DNA from: Blastococcus sp. HT6-4 | GTDB taxonomy: Bacteria; Actinomycetota; Actinomycetes; Mycobacteriales; Geodermatophilaceae | Length of the DNA: 64,000 nt | Assembly: GCF_039679125.1 (NCBI RefSeq) | Contig: NZ_CP155551.1 | Coordinates: 2,666,001 to 2,730,000, forward strand | Reading direction: 5' to 3' | Part shown: positions 39,432-48,248 of the stretch, in pieces | Layout of the letters: every line of letters begins with the position of its first letter | How positions within the stretch are numbered: the first letter of the stretch is position 1 | Made by a program: the position numbers and the translations under genes | The notes under the pieces: model-generated | Seen by the model: the letters and a program-made list of their open reading frames with translations, nothing else | Databases searched by the model: none | What the model was told of the DNA's origin: nothing

Positions 39432-40367
39432 TCAGCTCACCGATCCCAGGAGAAGGGACCGTATCTCGCCTGCGGCTTCCACCTCATGCTCGGCGCTTTT
39501 TCCGTTGATGATGAGGTTCACCAGGCGGCAGCCGTATTCGACGAACGGCGTGAGGAAAGTCGCGATCTCCTCCGATCGTCCTGCCGGGCTCCACTTTTCG
39601 AATCGCTCGTAGGGCATCCCGTAGAAGGCCTGCATCGCCGAGGCGACGTGGCCCCGCGCCTGGTCCCGCGTGTCTCCAACGCCGCACCAGATGTTCAGCG
39701 CGTTGAGGTCCGGAACGCCGCGACCGGCGTTCGACGCGGACTCCGCCATGAGGTCCAGGGACATTCGGTACCGCTCGGCGGAGACCCAGAGGCCCCACCA
39801 GCCATCGCCCACCCGCCCTGCGCGGGCGATTGCAGCATCGGAACGGCCGCCGATGACGACAGGGACGGGCTGCACGGGGGTCGGCGTGATCTGAGCCCGC
39901 TGCAACCTGAAGTGCTCCCCCTCGAAATCCACCAACCCCCCTGCCAGTAGGGAACGAACGATCTGGATGGCTTCCTCCATCCGTCGTCCCCGAGTCGACG
40001 GATCGACCCCGCAGAGCGCGTACTCGTTCCTGTCCTCGCCACCAACCCCGACGCCGAACACGAACCGCCCCGGTGCGAGCACCGCGATGTCGGCGAGCTG
40101 ACGCGCCACCGGGACCGGATGCCGTAGCGGCAGCAGGTAGATACCAGTGTTGGTGGAGAGCCTGTCGGAGGCGGCGAGGATCCCAGCAGCTCCCAGAAGC
40201 CCATCGAAACCTGCGCCGGTGTGGAAGCTGACGTGGTCACCAACGGCGACGTGATCGAGACCAGCCTCCTCGGCGAGCCCCAGCACGCGCTTGCGCTGCA
40301 AGCTGTCCAGTCTCGGGAGCCGAGGAAGTAGGCAACCCACGGACAAGTCCACCCTCGCAGTATTCAT
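39432..40367 (-). CDS. Luciferase-like (LLM) flavin/F420-dependent oxidoreductase
   Basis: A 311-residue TIM-barrel enzyme of the luciferase-like monooxygenase class. Markers are VGDHVSFHTGAGFDGL, NTGIYLLPLRHPVPVARQLA, GRFVFGVGVGGEDRNEY, STRGRRMEEAIQIVRSLLAGG, HFRLQRAQITPTPVQPVPVVIGG split across its length, and RAGRVGDGWWG. The nucleotide-binding style suits F420 or FMN; which cofactor cannot be decided. The ATG start has only a weak ribosome site. Transcribed leftward with the hotdog gene; the pair may process an acyl or aldehyde substrate, which is inference. Confidence 0.88.
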   Translation of the reverse strand: MNTARVDLSVGCLLPRLPRLDSLQRKRVLGLAEEAGLDHVAVGDHVSFHTGAGFDGLLGAAGILAASDRLSTNTGIYLLPLRHPVPVARQLADIAVLAPGRFVFGVGVGGEDRNEYALCGVDPSTRGRRMEEAIQIVRSLLAGGLVDFEGEHFRLQRAQITPTPVQPVPVVIGGRSDAAIARAGRVGDGWWGLWVSAERYRMSLDLMAESASNAGRGVPDLNALNIWCGVGDTRDQARGHVASAMQAFYGMPYERFEKWSPAGRSEEIATFLTPFVEYGCRLVNLIINGKSAEHEVEAAGEIRSLLLGSVS

Positions 40368-40443
40368 TCACCCATCCAGATCTGCACCTAGTGAAATAAC
40401 CGCGCCCGGTTCAGTTGCAGGACGATCAGGAGGAGCGCACACC

Positions 40444-40882
40444 GTGGTCGGTACCCCTCAGGCGCGCATGGAGTGGCAGGAGCTCGCCGAGGTGCTGGCC
40501 GTCTCCCGCCCGGTGCCGCGAGAGCGGCGCTCCAGACGCCTGGTGGCCAGCCGGTGGCGGGGTGCCCGACCCGCTCGCCGTCCGCTGCTGCTGCTGCTGC
40601 TGCTGCTGCGAAGGCTGCCCCGCGAAGCTCGAGTGTCTCGACTACGCCCTCGCCGCGAACGAGGATGGTGGACTGTGGGGTGGGCTCACTCGAGCGGAGC
40701 GGGCCGAGGTGTGCCGGCAACGGGGGCTGGCGCCGCCCTCACCGCCGGAGCTGCCCCGGCACGGTGAGAACAGCACCTACGCGGCCGGCTGCGACTGTGG
40801 GCCGTGCACTCAGGCCCATGTGCGTTACGTCGCCGACTGGCGGACCCGGCGGAAGTACGCCGAGACCACCCGGTCAGCCTGA
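40444..40882 (+). pseudogene. WhiB-like regulator gene, probably frameshifted, with an eight-Cys codon run
   Basis: A strong ribosome site (GGAGGAG) and GTG at 40444 begin one frame (GTPQARMEWQELAE), but the WhiB signatures are in the next frame: a first Cys in PARCRESGAPDAWWPAGGG, then CEGCPAKLEC (CxxCx5C iron-sulfur ligands) and GGLWGGLTRAERAEV (the GxWGG turn). Eight consecutive TGC codons (40586-40609) place a run of Cys next to the cluster. A C-terminal motif HGENSTYAAGCDCGPC resembles small actinophage proteins. Start and signatures in different frames indicate a frameshift before about 40510. WhiB proteins are redox-sensitive transcription factors. Confidence 0.6.
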
Positions 40883-40938
40883 CAACGCGCTGAGCCCCGC
40901 CGACTACGGATCGGCGGGGCTCAGTGCTGTCGTCCGGA

Positions 40939-41609
40939 TCAGCGCGCGAGGTCGAGCAGCGCCCGCTCCTCTTCCGACAGTCGGCGGAGCCGGGCGCGCA
41001 GCATCGGCACGTCAACGCGCAGCGTGGCGGCGGCCTCATGGAGACCCGTGCTGCGCTGGGCCGCCGCAAGCAGGTCGTCGAACGGGATGAGGAGCCACGA
41101 GGCCCAGCCCGCAGCGGCTCCGTCCCCGCGGTCCTGGTCGAAGGGGCCGAGCTCGAGCACCCCCAGTTCGTAGGCCAGCGTCGGGCGGCGCTCTGCAGTG
41201 GTGAGCCGGCTGTCGACCAGTTGCACTGTCTCGATCACTCGCACGTCGGGATACCACTCGACCCGGTGCGCCCAGGGGTCCCAGGTGATCATCCCGCACC
41301 CCCCGATCCGGTCGCAGCACTCGAGGATGGCCGTGGCGAGCTTGCGGGCGGTGTCCGGGTCGAGCTTCGTGTCGAGAACGAAAACGCGCTCTGGCCCTCG
41401 ACGAGGAGCACTCCGCCCTCCCCGACGGCGAAGGCGTCCTCGCGGAAGAGTTGACCCTTCACGGGCACCAACTCGCCGTCGGGCGGCTCGATGACCTAGG
41501 CCACGGTCGGCATGGTCCAGGTGTATTCGATGGAGTCCGGACCCACGGCAACGGTCTCGGCCCGGGCCGGGCGGCGGCTGATGTAATTCGACTGCTGGGT
41601 GGTGTTCAT
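40939..41609 (-). pseudogene. ImmA/IrrE-like gene, inactivated, with upstream 37-codon ORF
   Basis: The C-terminal part (ending LRRLSEEERALLDLAR) matches the ImmA/IrrE metallopeptidase-like proteins of actinobacterial mobile DNA: LVDSRLTTAERRPTLAYELG, then WLLIPFDDLLAAAQRS and ATLRVDVPMLRARL. The zinc motif HExxH reads YELGV, so both His are lost. Near 41380-41390 the frame changes (…GGVLLVEGQ / RVFVLDTKLDPD). Upstream, an AGGAGGAG-led ATG at 41609 gives a 37-residue peptide starting MNTTQQSNYISRR and ending at TAG (41496-41498), in frame with the following VIEPPDGELVPVKG. Either two genes or one gene with a nonsense codon. Confidence 0.55.
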
Positions 41610-41765
41610 GGCGGCGGTACTCCTCCTGTCGGGTGCCGCTGGTGTAGCGGCGGGGTGCGACAAGCCCTCGCCGACCGACAGAACTCGCCCGATAACCCAC
41701 CGACGGACGCTCCCCCGCTACCTGCGGATACACCACTTCGCACAGCGCTTACCGGGCTTGCTCCG

Positions 41766-41993
41766 CGAAGATGCCGGGCGAGCGCGATGCGCGCGCAGCC
41801 CAGCCGCGCCAAGCGGTCTACCCGCGGAAACGAGTGATCGCGCCGTCGGCCGGGACCCCGGCCTGGCACGGTGGGTCCGGCTACCCGGCCTGCGTCGGAG
41901 CCCGGCAGACGGTCAGCTGCCCGGACCGTGTCCGCCGGCGCCCCGCCGCGCGCGTGCGGCGTCGGCCAGCTCGGCCAGCATCGCCTCGGTCGT
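41766..41993 (+). repeat. Right copy of the duplicated ligD-pol/aroF junction
   Basis: This copy holds a truncated piece of a LigD-pol 3' end (reading MRAQPSRAKRSTRGNE and TGA, in a frame broken by one inserted base near 41783), the intergenic hairpin, and the genuine aroF 3' end. Similarity to the left copy begins abruptly at 41766 and fades inside aroF after 41993. The piece of polymerase gene has no upstream part. See the left copy for the alignment. Confidence 0.85.
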
Positions 41994-43169
41994 GTCGAGG
42001 TCGACGCAGGCGTCGGTGACGCTCAACCCGTACCGCAGCCCGCCGGGATTTCGCTGGTCCAGGTCCTGCCGCCCGGCGACGAGGTTGCTCTCCAGCATCA
42101 CGCCGCGGATGGCCGCCTCCCCCGCCGCGATCTGACCGGCCAGGTCGTGCACCACGTCGATCTGGCGCAGGTGGTTCTTCTGGCTGTTGCCGTGGGAGGC
42201 GTCGACCACGAGCACCGCCGGCAGACCGCGCTTCCGCAGCCTCGCCGTGGTGTCCGCGACGTGCGCCGCGGAGTAGTTCGGGCCGTCCTTGTCCCCGCGG
42301 AGGATGACGTGGCCGGTCTCGTTGCCGGTGGTCGAGAGCTGCGCCGTCATCCCGTGCCGGTCGACGCCGAGGAACTCGTGCGCGGCCCGTGCGGCGATGA
42401 CCGCCTGGATCGCGGCGTCGATGCTGCCCTCCGGTGAGTTCTTGAAGCCGACGACGGCGGAGAACCCCGAGACGCGCTCCCGGGCGGTCTGGTCGGTGAC
42501 GTTGCGCGCGCCGACACCGTTGTAGGTGACCAGCCCGTCGACGTACTGCGGCGTGAGGGCGTTCAGCGGTTCGGCGGCCACCGGCACCCCGAGGGCGGTG
42601 ATGCGGCTCATCAGCATCCGCGTCGCGACCAGGCCGACGCTGATCCGGTTGGAGCCGTCGAGGTAGGGGTCGTAGGCAAACCCCTTCCAGTCCACCTCGG
42701 TCCGGGGTTTCTCCGTGTAGGTGCGCATGACGATCTCGAGGTCGGCCGCGTGCCGCTCGCGCATGCGACGGAGGAACTCGGCGTACTCGAGCGTGGCGGC
42801 CGGGTCGTGGATCGAGCAGGGGCCGGCGATGACGGCCAGCCGGCCGTCGGCGCCGGTGACGATGTCGGTCATCGCCCGCCGGCCCGCCCGCGTCGTGGCG
42901 GCGGAGGCGGCCGAGATCGGCAGGACGGTGGCGACCGCCTCGGGGGTGACGACGACGTCGAGCCCGGCGATCCGCGTGTTCACCAGCCCGGACAGGTCGA
43001 CCGGGTCGGCATCCCGGAGGCCGAGCTGCCGCCGGACCTCGGGGAGCAATTCCGCCTGCACCGCGTCCATCTGCGCGTTCACGCGGCGCTGCACGTCCAG
43101 CAGGCGATCGGCGATCCGCTCCGCCGAGGCCAGCACCTGGTCGGTGGGGAGGGTCTCCTGCTGCGTCAT
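41913..43169 (-). CDS. aroF: 3-deoxy-7-phosphoheptulonate (DAHP) synthase, class I
   Basis: A 418-residue type I DAHP synthase, first step of the shikimate pathway (phosphoenolpyruvate plus erythrose 4-phosphate). Family motifs: [66 protein letters not shown] split, [34 protein letters not shown] and [13 protein letters not shown]. An N-terminal extension of about 75 residues precedes the core, longer than in E. coli AroG. ATG at 43169. Its 3' end lies in the duplicated junction. Which of aroF, aroG or aroH it equals is not decidable; aroF is used generically. Confidence 0.92.
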   Translation of the reverse strand: MTQQETLPTDQVLASAERIADRLLDVQRRVNAQMDAVQAELLPEVRRQLGLRDADPVDLSGLVNTRIAGLDVVVTPEAVATVLPISAASAATTRAGRRAMTDIVTGADGRLAVIAGPCSIHDPAATLEYAEFLRRMRERHAADLEIVMRTYTEKPRTEVDWKGFAYDPYLDGSNRISVGLVATRMLMSRITALGVPVAAEPLNALTPQYVDGLVTYNGVGARNVTDQTARERVSGFSAVVGFKNSPEGSIDAAIQAVIAARAAHEFLGVDRHGMTAQLSTTGNETGHVILRGDKDGPNYSAAHVADTTARLRKRGLPAVLVVDASHGNSQKNHLRQIDVVHDLAGQIAAGEAAIRGVMLESNLVAGRQDLDQRNPGGLRYGLSVTDACVDLDTTEAMLAELADAARARRGAGGHGPGS

Positions 43170-43248
43170 GCTCCGCGCTCCTTCCGGGGCCCGGTCGAGC
43201 CCCGCACCACTCCAGCACATCCCGCTCCCGGCGGACCGGCGACGCGCC

Positions 43249-43269
43249 TTTCTTGACCCGTTCAAGAAA
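43249..43269. promoter_or_regulatory. Palindromic Fur-type operator before furA-katG
   Basis: Exact 8-base arms TTTCTTGA (43249-43256) and TCAAGAAA (43262-43269) flank a 5-base centre. It ends 18 bases before the furA start. The A/T-rich palindrome stands out in this GC-rich sequence and resembles FurA boxes of mycobacterial and streptomycete furA/katG operons, so it is likely where FurA represses its own operon. It also lies 80 bases upstream of the divergent aroF start. Confidence 0.7.
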
Positions 43270-43287
43270 GCACGCCAGGATGTCCCC

Positions 43288-43710
43288 GTGACCGACCCCG
43301 CGGCTCTCGAACGCGACCTGCGCGCCGCGGGCCTCCGCGTCACCCGCCCGCGCCTGGCGGTGCTGGACGCCGTGCACGCGCACCCGCACCTCGACACCGA
43401 GGCGCTCATCGGCGTCACGCGCACGCGCCTGGGCGCCGTCTCGCACCAGGCGGTCTACGACGTGCTGCGGGTGCTCACCGACAGCGGCCTCGTCCGGCGC
43501 ATCCAGCCGCAGGGGTCGGTCGCCCGCTACGAGGCCCGCGTGGGCGACAACCACCACCACCTGGTCTGCCGGGACTGCGGCGCCATCGTCGACGTCGACT
43601 GCGCCGTCGGCGCCGCCCCGTGCCTCACCCCCTCCGACGACGTCGGCTACACCGTCGACGAGGCCGAGGTCGTCTTCTGGGGCCGCTGCCCCAGCTGCGC
43701 GGCTGCCTGA
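43288..43710 (+). CDS. furA: Fur-family peroxide/iron-responsive repressor FurA
   Basis: A 140-residue Fur-family repressor. The winged helix ([20 protein letters not shown], then [21 protein letters not shown]) is followed by the metal-sensing part [18 protein letters not shown] and a C-terminal WGRCPSC. C94/C97 and C134/C137 form the structural zinc site. Placement immediately upstream of katG is the standard furA-katG arrangement, in which oxidised FurA releases the promoter and allows catalase-peroxidase expression. GTG start at 43288; the longer frame from 42721 is antisense to aroF. Confidence 0.95.
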   Translation: MTDPAALERDLRAAGLRVTRPRLAVLDAVHAHPHLDTEALIGVTRTRLGAVSHQAVYDVLRVLTDSGLVRRIQPQGSVARYEARVGDNHHHLVCRDCGAIVDVDCAVGAAPCLTPSDDVGYTVDEAEVVFWGRCPSCAAA

Positions 43711-43758
43711 CCCACCGGCCGTTCCCCTCTCCCCGCCCGACGCCCAGGAAGGTCCACC

Positions 43759-45978
43759 GTGACCAACGAGCACGACAAGATCCACACCGCGAGCACCACC
43801 GAGAGCGAGAACCCGGCGATCCCCTCGCCGACGCAGGTCACCAACCGGCGGCCGCGCACCAACCGCGACTGGTGGCCGAACCAGATCGACCTCGGGGTGC
43901 TGAACAAGCCGTCCAAGGACTCCGACCCGCTCGGCGCGGACTTCGACTACAAGGCCGCGTTCGCCACGCTCGACGTCGAGGAGCTCAAGCGCGACATCGT
44001 CCAGGTGATGCGCACCTCGCAGGACTGGTGGCCGGCCGACTGGGGGCACTACGGCCCGCTGTTCATCCGCATGTCGTGGCACGCGGCCGGCACCTACCGC
44101 ATGGCCGACGGCCGCGGCGGCGGTGGCCAGGGCGGGCAGCGCTTCGCCCCGCTCAACAGCTGGCCGGACAACGCCAACCTCGACAAGGCGCGGCGCCTGC
44201 TGCTGCCGGTCAAGCAGAAGTACGGCCGCAAGGTCTCCTGGGCCGACCTGCTCGTGCTCGCCGGCAACGTCGCGCACGACGACATGGGCCTCCAGACCTT
44301 CGGCTTCGCCTTCGGCCGCGAGGACACCTGGCAGCCCGAGGAGATCTTCTGGGGCCCGGAGGACACCTGGCTCGGCGACGAGCGCTACAGCGGCGACACC
44401 CCCCTCGACCTCGAGGACGGCCCCCTCGCCAACGTGACCATGGGGCTGATCTACGTCAACCCCGAGGGCCCGCAGGGCAAGCCGGACCCGCTCGCGTCCG
44501 CGCACGACATCCGCGTCACCTTCAGCCGCATGGGGATGACCGACGAGGAGACCGTCGCCCTCATCGCCGGCGGCCACACGTTCGGCAAGACGCACGGCGC
44601 CGGCAACCCCGAGCTCGTCGGCCCGGAGCCGGAGGGCTGCCCGGTGCACGGCAACGGCCTCGGGTGGATCAGCCAGCACGGCACCGGCAAGGGCGCCGAC
44701 ACCATCACCAGCGGTCTCGAGGGCGCCTGGACCCCCACGCCCACCACGTGGGACAACACCTACTTCGAGATGCTGTTCAGCTACGAGTGGGAGCTCACCG
44801 AGAGCCCGGCCGGCGCCAAGCAGTGGAAGCCGAAGAACCCCGAGGCGCAGGAGCTCGTCCCCGACGCGCACATCGAGGGCAAGAAGAACGCGCCGATGAT
44901 GGCCACGACCGACCTCGCGCTCATGGCCGACCCCGGGTTCCGCGAGATCTCGGAGCGCTTCTACAACGACCCCGAGTACTTCGCCGACCAGTACGCCCGC
45001 GCCTGGTTCAAGCTGCTGCACCGTGACATGGGTCCGAAGGCCCGCTACCTCGGTCCGGACGTGCCGAGCGAGGACCTGATCTGGCAGGACCCGATCCCGG
45101 CCGTCGACCACGAGCTCGTGGGCGAGGTCGACGTCGCCGACCTGAAGCAGCGCCTGCTCTCCTCCGGCCTGACCGTCTCGCAGCTGGTGCACACGGCCTG
45201 GTCCGCCGCCGCGTCGTACCGCGGCACCGACAAGCGTGGTGGCGCCAACGGCGGCCGCCTGCGGCTCGAGCCCCAGATCGGCTGGGCGGTCAACGAGGGC
45301 GTCCGCGACGTGCTGCCGGTGCTCGAGCGGGTGAAGGGTGAGTTCGAGTCGCAGGCCGGCAAGCAGGTCTCGCTCGCCGACCTCATCGTCCTCGGCGGCA
45401 CCGCCGCGGTGGAGAAGGCCGCTGCCGACGCCGGCGTCCAGGTGACGGTGCCCTTCTCCCCGGGCCGCGCCGACGCCTCGCAGGAGCAGACCGACGTCGA
45501 CGGGTTCCGCTGGCTCGAGCCCCGGGCGGACGGCTTCCGCAACTGGATCCAGCCGGGCAGCAAGCTCGCCCCCGAGACGCTGCTGGTCGACCGCGCCTAC
45601 ATGCTCGAGCTCACGCCGAAGGAGATGACGGTGCTGCTCGGCGGGCTGCGGGTGCTCGGCGCGAACACCGGCGGGGTGAAGCACGGCGTGTTCACCGACC
45701 GGCCGGGCGTGCTGTCGCAGGACTTCTTCCGCAACCTGCTCGACCTCGGCATCTCGTGGCGCACGTCGGCCGAGACGGAGGACGTGTACGAGGGCCTGGA
45801 CGCCGAGGGCACCGTCGTGCGGACGGCCACCGCGGCCGACCTCGTGTTCAACTCGAACGCGATCCTGCGCGGCATCGTCGAGGTCTACTCGGCCGACGAC
45901 GCCCAGGAGCAGTTCGTGCGGGACTTCGCCGCCGCCTGGGTCAAGGTCATGGAGCTCGACCGCTACGACCTGCGGTAA
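43759..45978 (+). CDS. katG: Catalase-peroxidase KatG
   Basis: A 739-residue bifunctional heme enzyme that removes hydrogen peroxide. The distal site R104-W107-H108 is in [14 protein letters not shown], the same numbers as in M. tuberculosis. The covalent Met-Tyr-Trp adduct is W107, Y232 ([11 protein letters not shown]) and M258 (FSRMGM). The proximal heme ligand is H273 in [12 protein letters not shown], with W324 in EGAW. Ser318 in ITSGLEGAW corresponds to the M. tuberculosis S315 site. Both tandem peroxidase-like halves are present. GTG start preceded by GGAAGG, 48 bases after furA. Confidence 0.98.
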   Translation: MTNEHDKIHTASTTESENPAIPSPTQVTNRRPRTNRDWWPNQIDLGVLNKPSKDSDPLGADFDYKAAFATLDVEELKRDIVQVMRTSQDWWPADWGHYGPLFIRMSWHAAGTYRMADGRGGGGQGGQRFAPLNSWPDNANLDKARRLLLPVKQKYGRKVSWADLLVLAGNVAHDDMGLQTFGFAFGREDTWQPEEIFWGPEDTWLGDERYSGDTPLDLEDGPLANVTMGLIYVNPEGPQGKPDPLASAHDIRVTFSRMGMTDEETVALIAGGHTFGKTHGAGNPELVGPEPEGCPVHGNGLGWISQHGTGKGADTITSGLEGAWTPTPTTWDNTYFEMLFSYEWELTESPAGAKQWKPKNPEAQELVPDAHIEGKKNAPMMATTDLALMADPGFREISERFYNDPEYFADQYARAWFKLLHRDMGPKARYLGPDVPSEDLIWQDPIPAVDHELVGEVDVADLKQRLLSSGLTVSQLVHTAWSAAASYRGTDKRGGANGGRLRLEPQIGWAVNEGVRDVLPVLERVKGEFESQAGKQVSLADLIVLGGTAAVEKAAADAGVQVTVPFSPGRADASQEQTDVDGFRWLEPRADGFRNWIQPGSKLAPETLLVDRAYMLELTPKEMTVLLGGLRVLGANTGGVKHGVFTDRPGVLSQDFFRNLLDLGISWRTSAETEDVYEGLDAEGTVVRTATAADLVFNSNAILRGIVEVYSADDAQEQFVRDFAAAWVKVMELDRYDLR

Positions 45979-45991
45979 CCGACCCCTGGCC

Positions 45992-46026
45992 GACGCCCCG
46001 GTCCGCCTCGTGCGGGCCGGGGCGTC
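45992..46026. terminator. Terminator between katG and the convergent reductase gene
   Basis: Arms of 15 bases (45992-46006, 46012-46026) pair with one G-T step around a CTCGT loop. It begins 14 bases past the katG stop and 23 bases past the end of the reductase gene, so it can stop transcription from both sides. Confidence 0.75.
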
Positions 46027-46048
46027 CGCGCGTCCGGGTCCTGGCGGG

Positions 46049-46579
46049 TCAGCCCTTGACCACGTCGTAGCGGACGCAGACGAACTCGCCGTTGACCGCC
46101 CACTCCGTGCGGACCAGCTCCAGCCGGCGGGGCAGCAGCGGCGCCCCGGACCCGATCGTGCACGGCGCGATGGAGACGACGATCTCGTCGAGCAGGCCCG
46201 CGTCCGCGAACTGGCCCGCGAGGTCGCCGCCGCCGACGACCCAGACGTCGCGGTCGCCGGCCGCGGCGACCATCTCCCCGTGCACCTCCGCGGCCCCCGC
46301 CGACGTGAAGCGGATGTCCGCACCCGGGTAGCCGCCCAGGTCGCGGTGGGTGAACACCCAGGTGGGCGCGCGGTAGGACCAGTCGGCGCCGCCGTGCTGC
46401 TGGACCCACGTGTAGGTGTTCGCGCCCATCGCCAGCGCACCGATCCGCTTCTCGAAGTCCTGGTAGCCGAACGGCCCCTCGTGGTCGGCCTGGCGGGTGA
46501 GCAGCCAGTCCAGGGAGTGCTCCTCCGTGGCGATGAAGCCGTCGAGGGTGGTGGCGGTGTAGTAGACGGTGCGGGTCAT
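46049..46579 (-). CDS. DHFR-fold (RibD_C/YyaP) family protein
   Basis: A 176-residue dihydrofolate-reductase-fold protein of the YyaP/RibD_C type. Typical pieces: MTRTVYYTATTLDGFIATEE (substrate-side strand), GALAMGANTYTWV, APTWVFTHRD, VWVVGGGDLAGQFADAGLLDEIVV and IAPCTIGSGAPLLPRR. Members are often paired with AraC-type regulators containing a DinB-like domain, as here: the regulator gene ends 52 bases upstream on the same strand. No substrate is established for this group. Confidence 0.85.
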   Translation of the reverse strand: MTRTVYYTATTLDGFIATEEHSLDWLLTRQADHEGPFGYQDFEKRIGALAMGANTYTWVQQHGGADWSYRAPTWVFTHRDLGGYPGADIRFTSAGAAEVHGEMVAAAGDRDVWVVGGGDLAGQFADAGLLDEIVVSIAPCTIGSGAPLLPRRLELVRTEWAVNGEFVCVRYDVVKG

Positions 46580-46630
46580 CGGTCCTCCTCCGGGTGTGCA
46601 CGGCGGCAGGCGGCCGCGGCCGCCGAGGCC

Positions 46631-47590
46631 TCAGCGCGGTGAGCGCGTCAGCCAGTCGATCGGGTCGCCGGTGTCCACGGACAGCCCGGCGTCGCGGAGC
46701 AGGTGTCGCACCAGCAGGCGCCGGTGCGCCGAGAACGTGAGGACGTGCGCGACGACGCTGCCGATCACGAACGTCTCCGGGGGCTCGCAGAGCGCGTCGA
46801 CCAACCGGTCGCCCCAGGCGCCGCGCCGGGCGATGTCGCGGACGGCGACCAGCCACCGCGGCGCCACCGCGTCGTGCCGCGCCAGCAACGACACCGGGTC
46901 GTCGGCGCCTCGCGCCGGGTGCGCACCGCCCTCGACCGAGGCCAGCCACACCTCCTTGCTCCACACCAGCCGGTCGAGCAGCGCGGCCACCGACTCCTCG
47001 GCGCCGTCCCACGGCAGCACCGACCACCCGGGCAGCCGGGCCCGGTGGTACTCCGCGCCGGGCAGCGCCTTCGCCGTCTCGATCAGCGCCCGGGTGTCCT
47101 CGACGTCGTGGTGCACCATCAGCGCGGTGACCTCGTCGGGCGTGCCGCGGCCGGCCTCCTCCGCCACCCACAGCGACACCGGCGGGTGGAAGTGGATGCC
47201 GTTGGGCGCGGGCAGCCAGTGCTCGTCGCGGGTGCGCGGGCGGGCGTCCACCTCGGCGCCGCCCGCGGTGTCGCCGTCCACCGCCCCGGGGGACCGGCCG
47301 TAGGCACGGGCGAACGCGCGGGCGAAGCCCTCGACCGACTCGTAGCCGGCGGCGAAGGCCGTGTCAGTGACGCTCGCACCCGCGCGCAGCTGCCAGGCCG
47401 CGCGCTCCAGCAGCACCCGGCGACGGAGCGCGACGGGCGACTCGCCGGCGCCGCGGGTGATCTGGCGGCTGAAGTACCACGGGGAGGCGTAGGCGTCCCC
47501 GGCCATGTCGCTGAGCGTCCGGTTGTCCTCGTCGAGGACGGCGTCGAGCAGCTCGCGCAGGCGGTCCCGCCCGGGGGTGTCGTCGGCCAT
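46631..47590 (-). CDS. AraC-type regulator with C-terminal DinB-like domain
   Basis: A 319-residue protein. The N-terminal 100 residues form an AraC double helix-turn-helix (SDMAGDAYASPWYFSRQI; VTDTAFAAGYESVEGFARAF; YGRSPGAVDG). After a spacer, the rest has the four-helix DinB/maleylpyruvate isomerase-like pattern with His positions in LMVHHDVEDTRALI and VVAHVLTFSAHRR that could bind metal. Start at the ATG of MADDTPGRDRLRE (47590). It probably regulates itself and the reductase gene downstream; the signal sensed is unknown. Confidence 0.82.
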   Translation of the reverse strand: MADDTPGRDRLRELLDAVLDEDNRTLSDMAGDAYASPWYFSRQITRGAGESPVALRRRVLLERAAWQLRAGASVTDTAFAAGYESVEGFARAFARAYGRSPGAVDGDTAGGAEVDARPRTRDEHWLPAPNGIHFHPPVSLWVAEEAGRGTPDEVTALMVHHDVEDTRALIETAKALPGAEYHRARLPGWSVLPWDGAEESVAALLDRLVWSKEVWLASVEGGAHPARGADDPVSLLARHDAVAPRWLVAVRDIARRGAWGDRLVDALCEPPETFVIGSVVAHVLTFSAHRRLLVRHLLRDAGLSVDTGDPIDWLTRSPR

Positions 47591-47743
47591 GGCAGCAGTC
47601 TGGCGAGCGACGGCGGCGTCGCGCCCGACCGTTCTTGCCCTGTTCGAGCCGGACGGCGTCAGGAACGAGATCGGCACGGGCCATCCGCCCCGGCGCGACG
47701 GCGGGCCGCGCGCCCGGCGGCGACGCCGAGGGGCGGTCCCGGG

Positions 47744-47989
47744 TCAGCAGGTCAGCCGGTGCGCGTCGGGGCCGAGCGCGTGCGCCGCCAGCGCGGCCGG
47801 CGTCCCCAGCTCGCGCGCCAGCTCGGCCGCCGCTCCCGCGACGCGCAGCGCGGCCGCGGACTCGGCCAGCCGGTCGGCCAGGATCAGGTCGAGGTCGGCG
47901 TCGTGCAGGTCCTCGATGTCGCGCAGCAGGACGGCGGGCCCGGTGGCGGGAACGCGGGCGGAACGGGTCGTGGCGGCGGTGGCCTGCAT
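47744..47989 (-). CDS. Small Ala-rich protein, function unknown
   Basis: An 81-residue protein starting MQATAATTRSARVP; CAGGAGGA is placed correctly before this ATG, which decides the start over 48040. The sequence is almost all predicted helix with heavy Ala/Leu content (IEDLHDADLDLILADRLAES; AAELARELGTPAALAA) and a Cys at the C-terminus. No membrane segment or signal peptide. No family recognised. It lies upstream of the AraC-type gene on the same strand, 153 bases away. Confidence 0.55.
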   Translation of the reverse strand: MQATAATTRSARVPATGPAVLLRDIEDLHDADLDLILADRLAESAAALRVAGAAAELARELGTPAALAAHALGPDAHRLTC

Positions 47990-48248
47990 GGCGGTCCTCC
48001 TGGATCGGTGGTGCGCCGGTTCCGTCCGGCTGGTCTCCACCCTCCGGCGGCTCCCGCACGGCGCCGCCGAGGAATCCGCAGGAAATGCGCAAGACCGGAC
48101 GCCGCGCGACCCCGCCGGGCCCTCACTCCCCCGGACGGTCGCACCGGCCCCCTCGGACGGGTGAGGGTCACCCGCCGCGCGCCGGCCGGTCCTCCAGCTG
48201 CGGGCAACGGTGGTCGATGCAGCTCTCGACAGCGACGGAGGAGTTCGG

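Larger units (their letters stand above)
35373..41765. mobile_element. Degraded 6.4-kb genomic island between duplicated junctions
   Basis: Everything between the two junction copies looks foreign: an ISL3 transposase, an IS3 remnant, an MFS exporter, an oxidoreductase/hotdog pair and two broken regulatory or phage-type genes. Composition appears less GC-rich and codon use less biased than in neighbours. Coding density is low, with pseudogenes. No integrase, tRNA or clear att core is seen. 35373-35625 and 36937-37197 show no gene that I can support. 41610-41765 likewise holds nothing recognisable apart from the ribosome site of the leftward ORF. Confidence 0.7.

Noticed and set aside
41881-46440. 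Very long open frame antisense to aroF, furA and katG
   Set aside because: It is a GC-bias shadow; the plus and minus genes in the same stretch carry clear family motifs, and this translation has Arg/Gly/Val bias and no domain.
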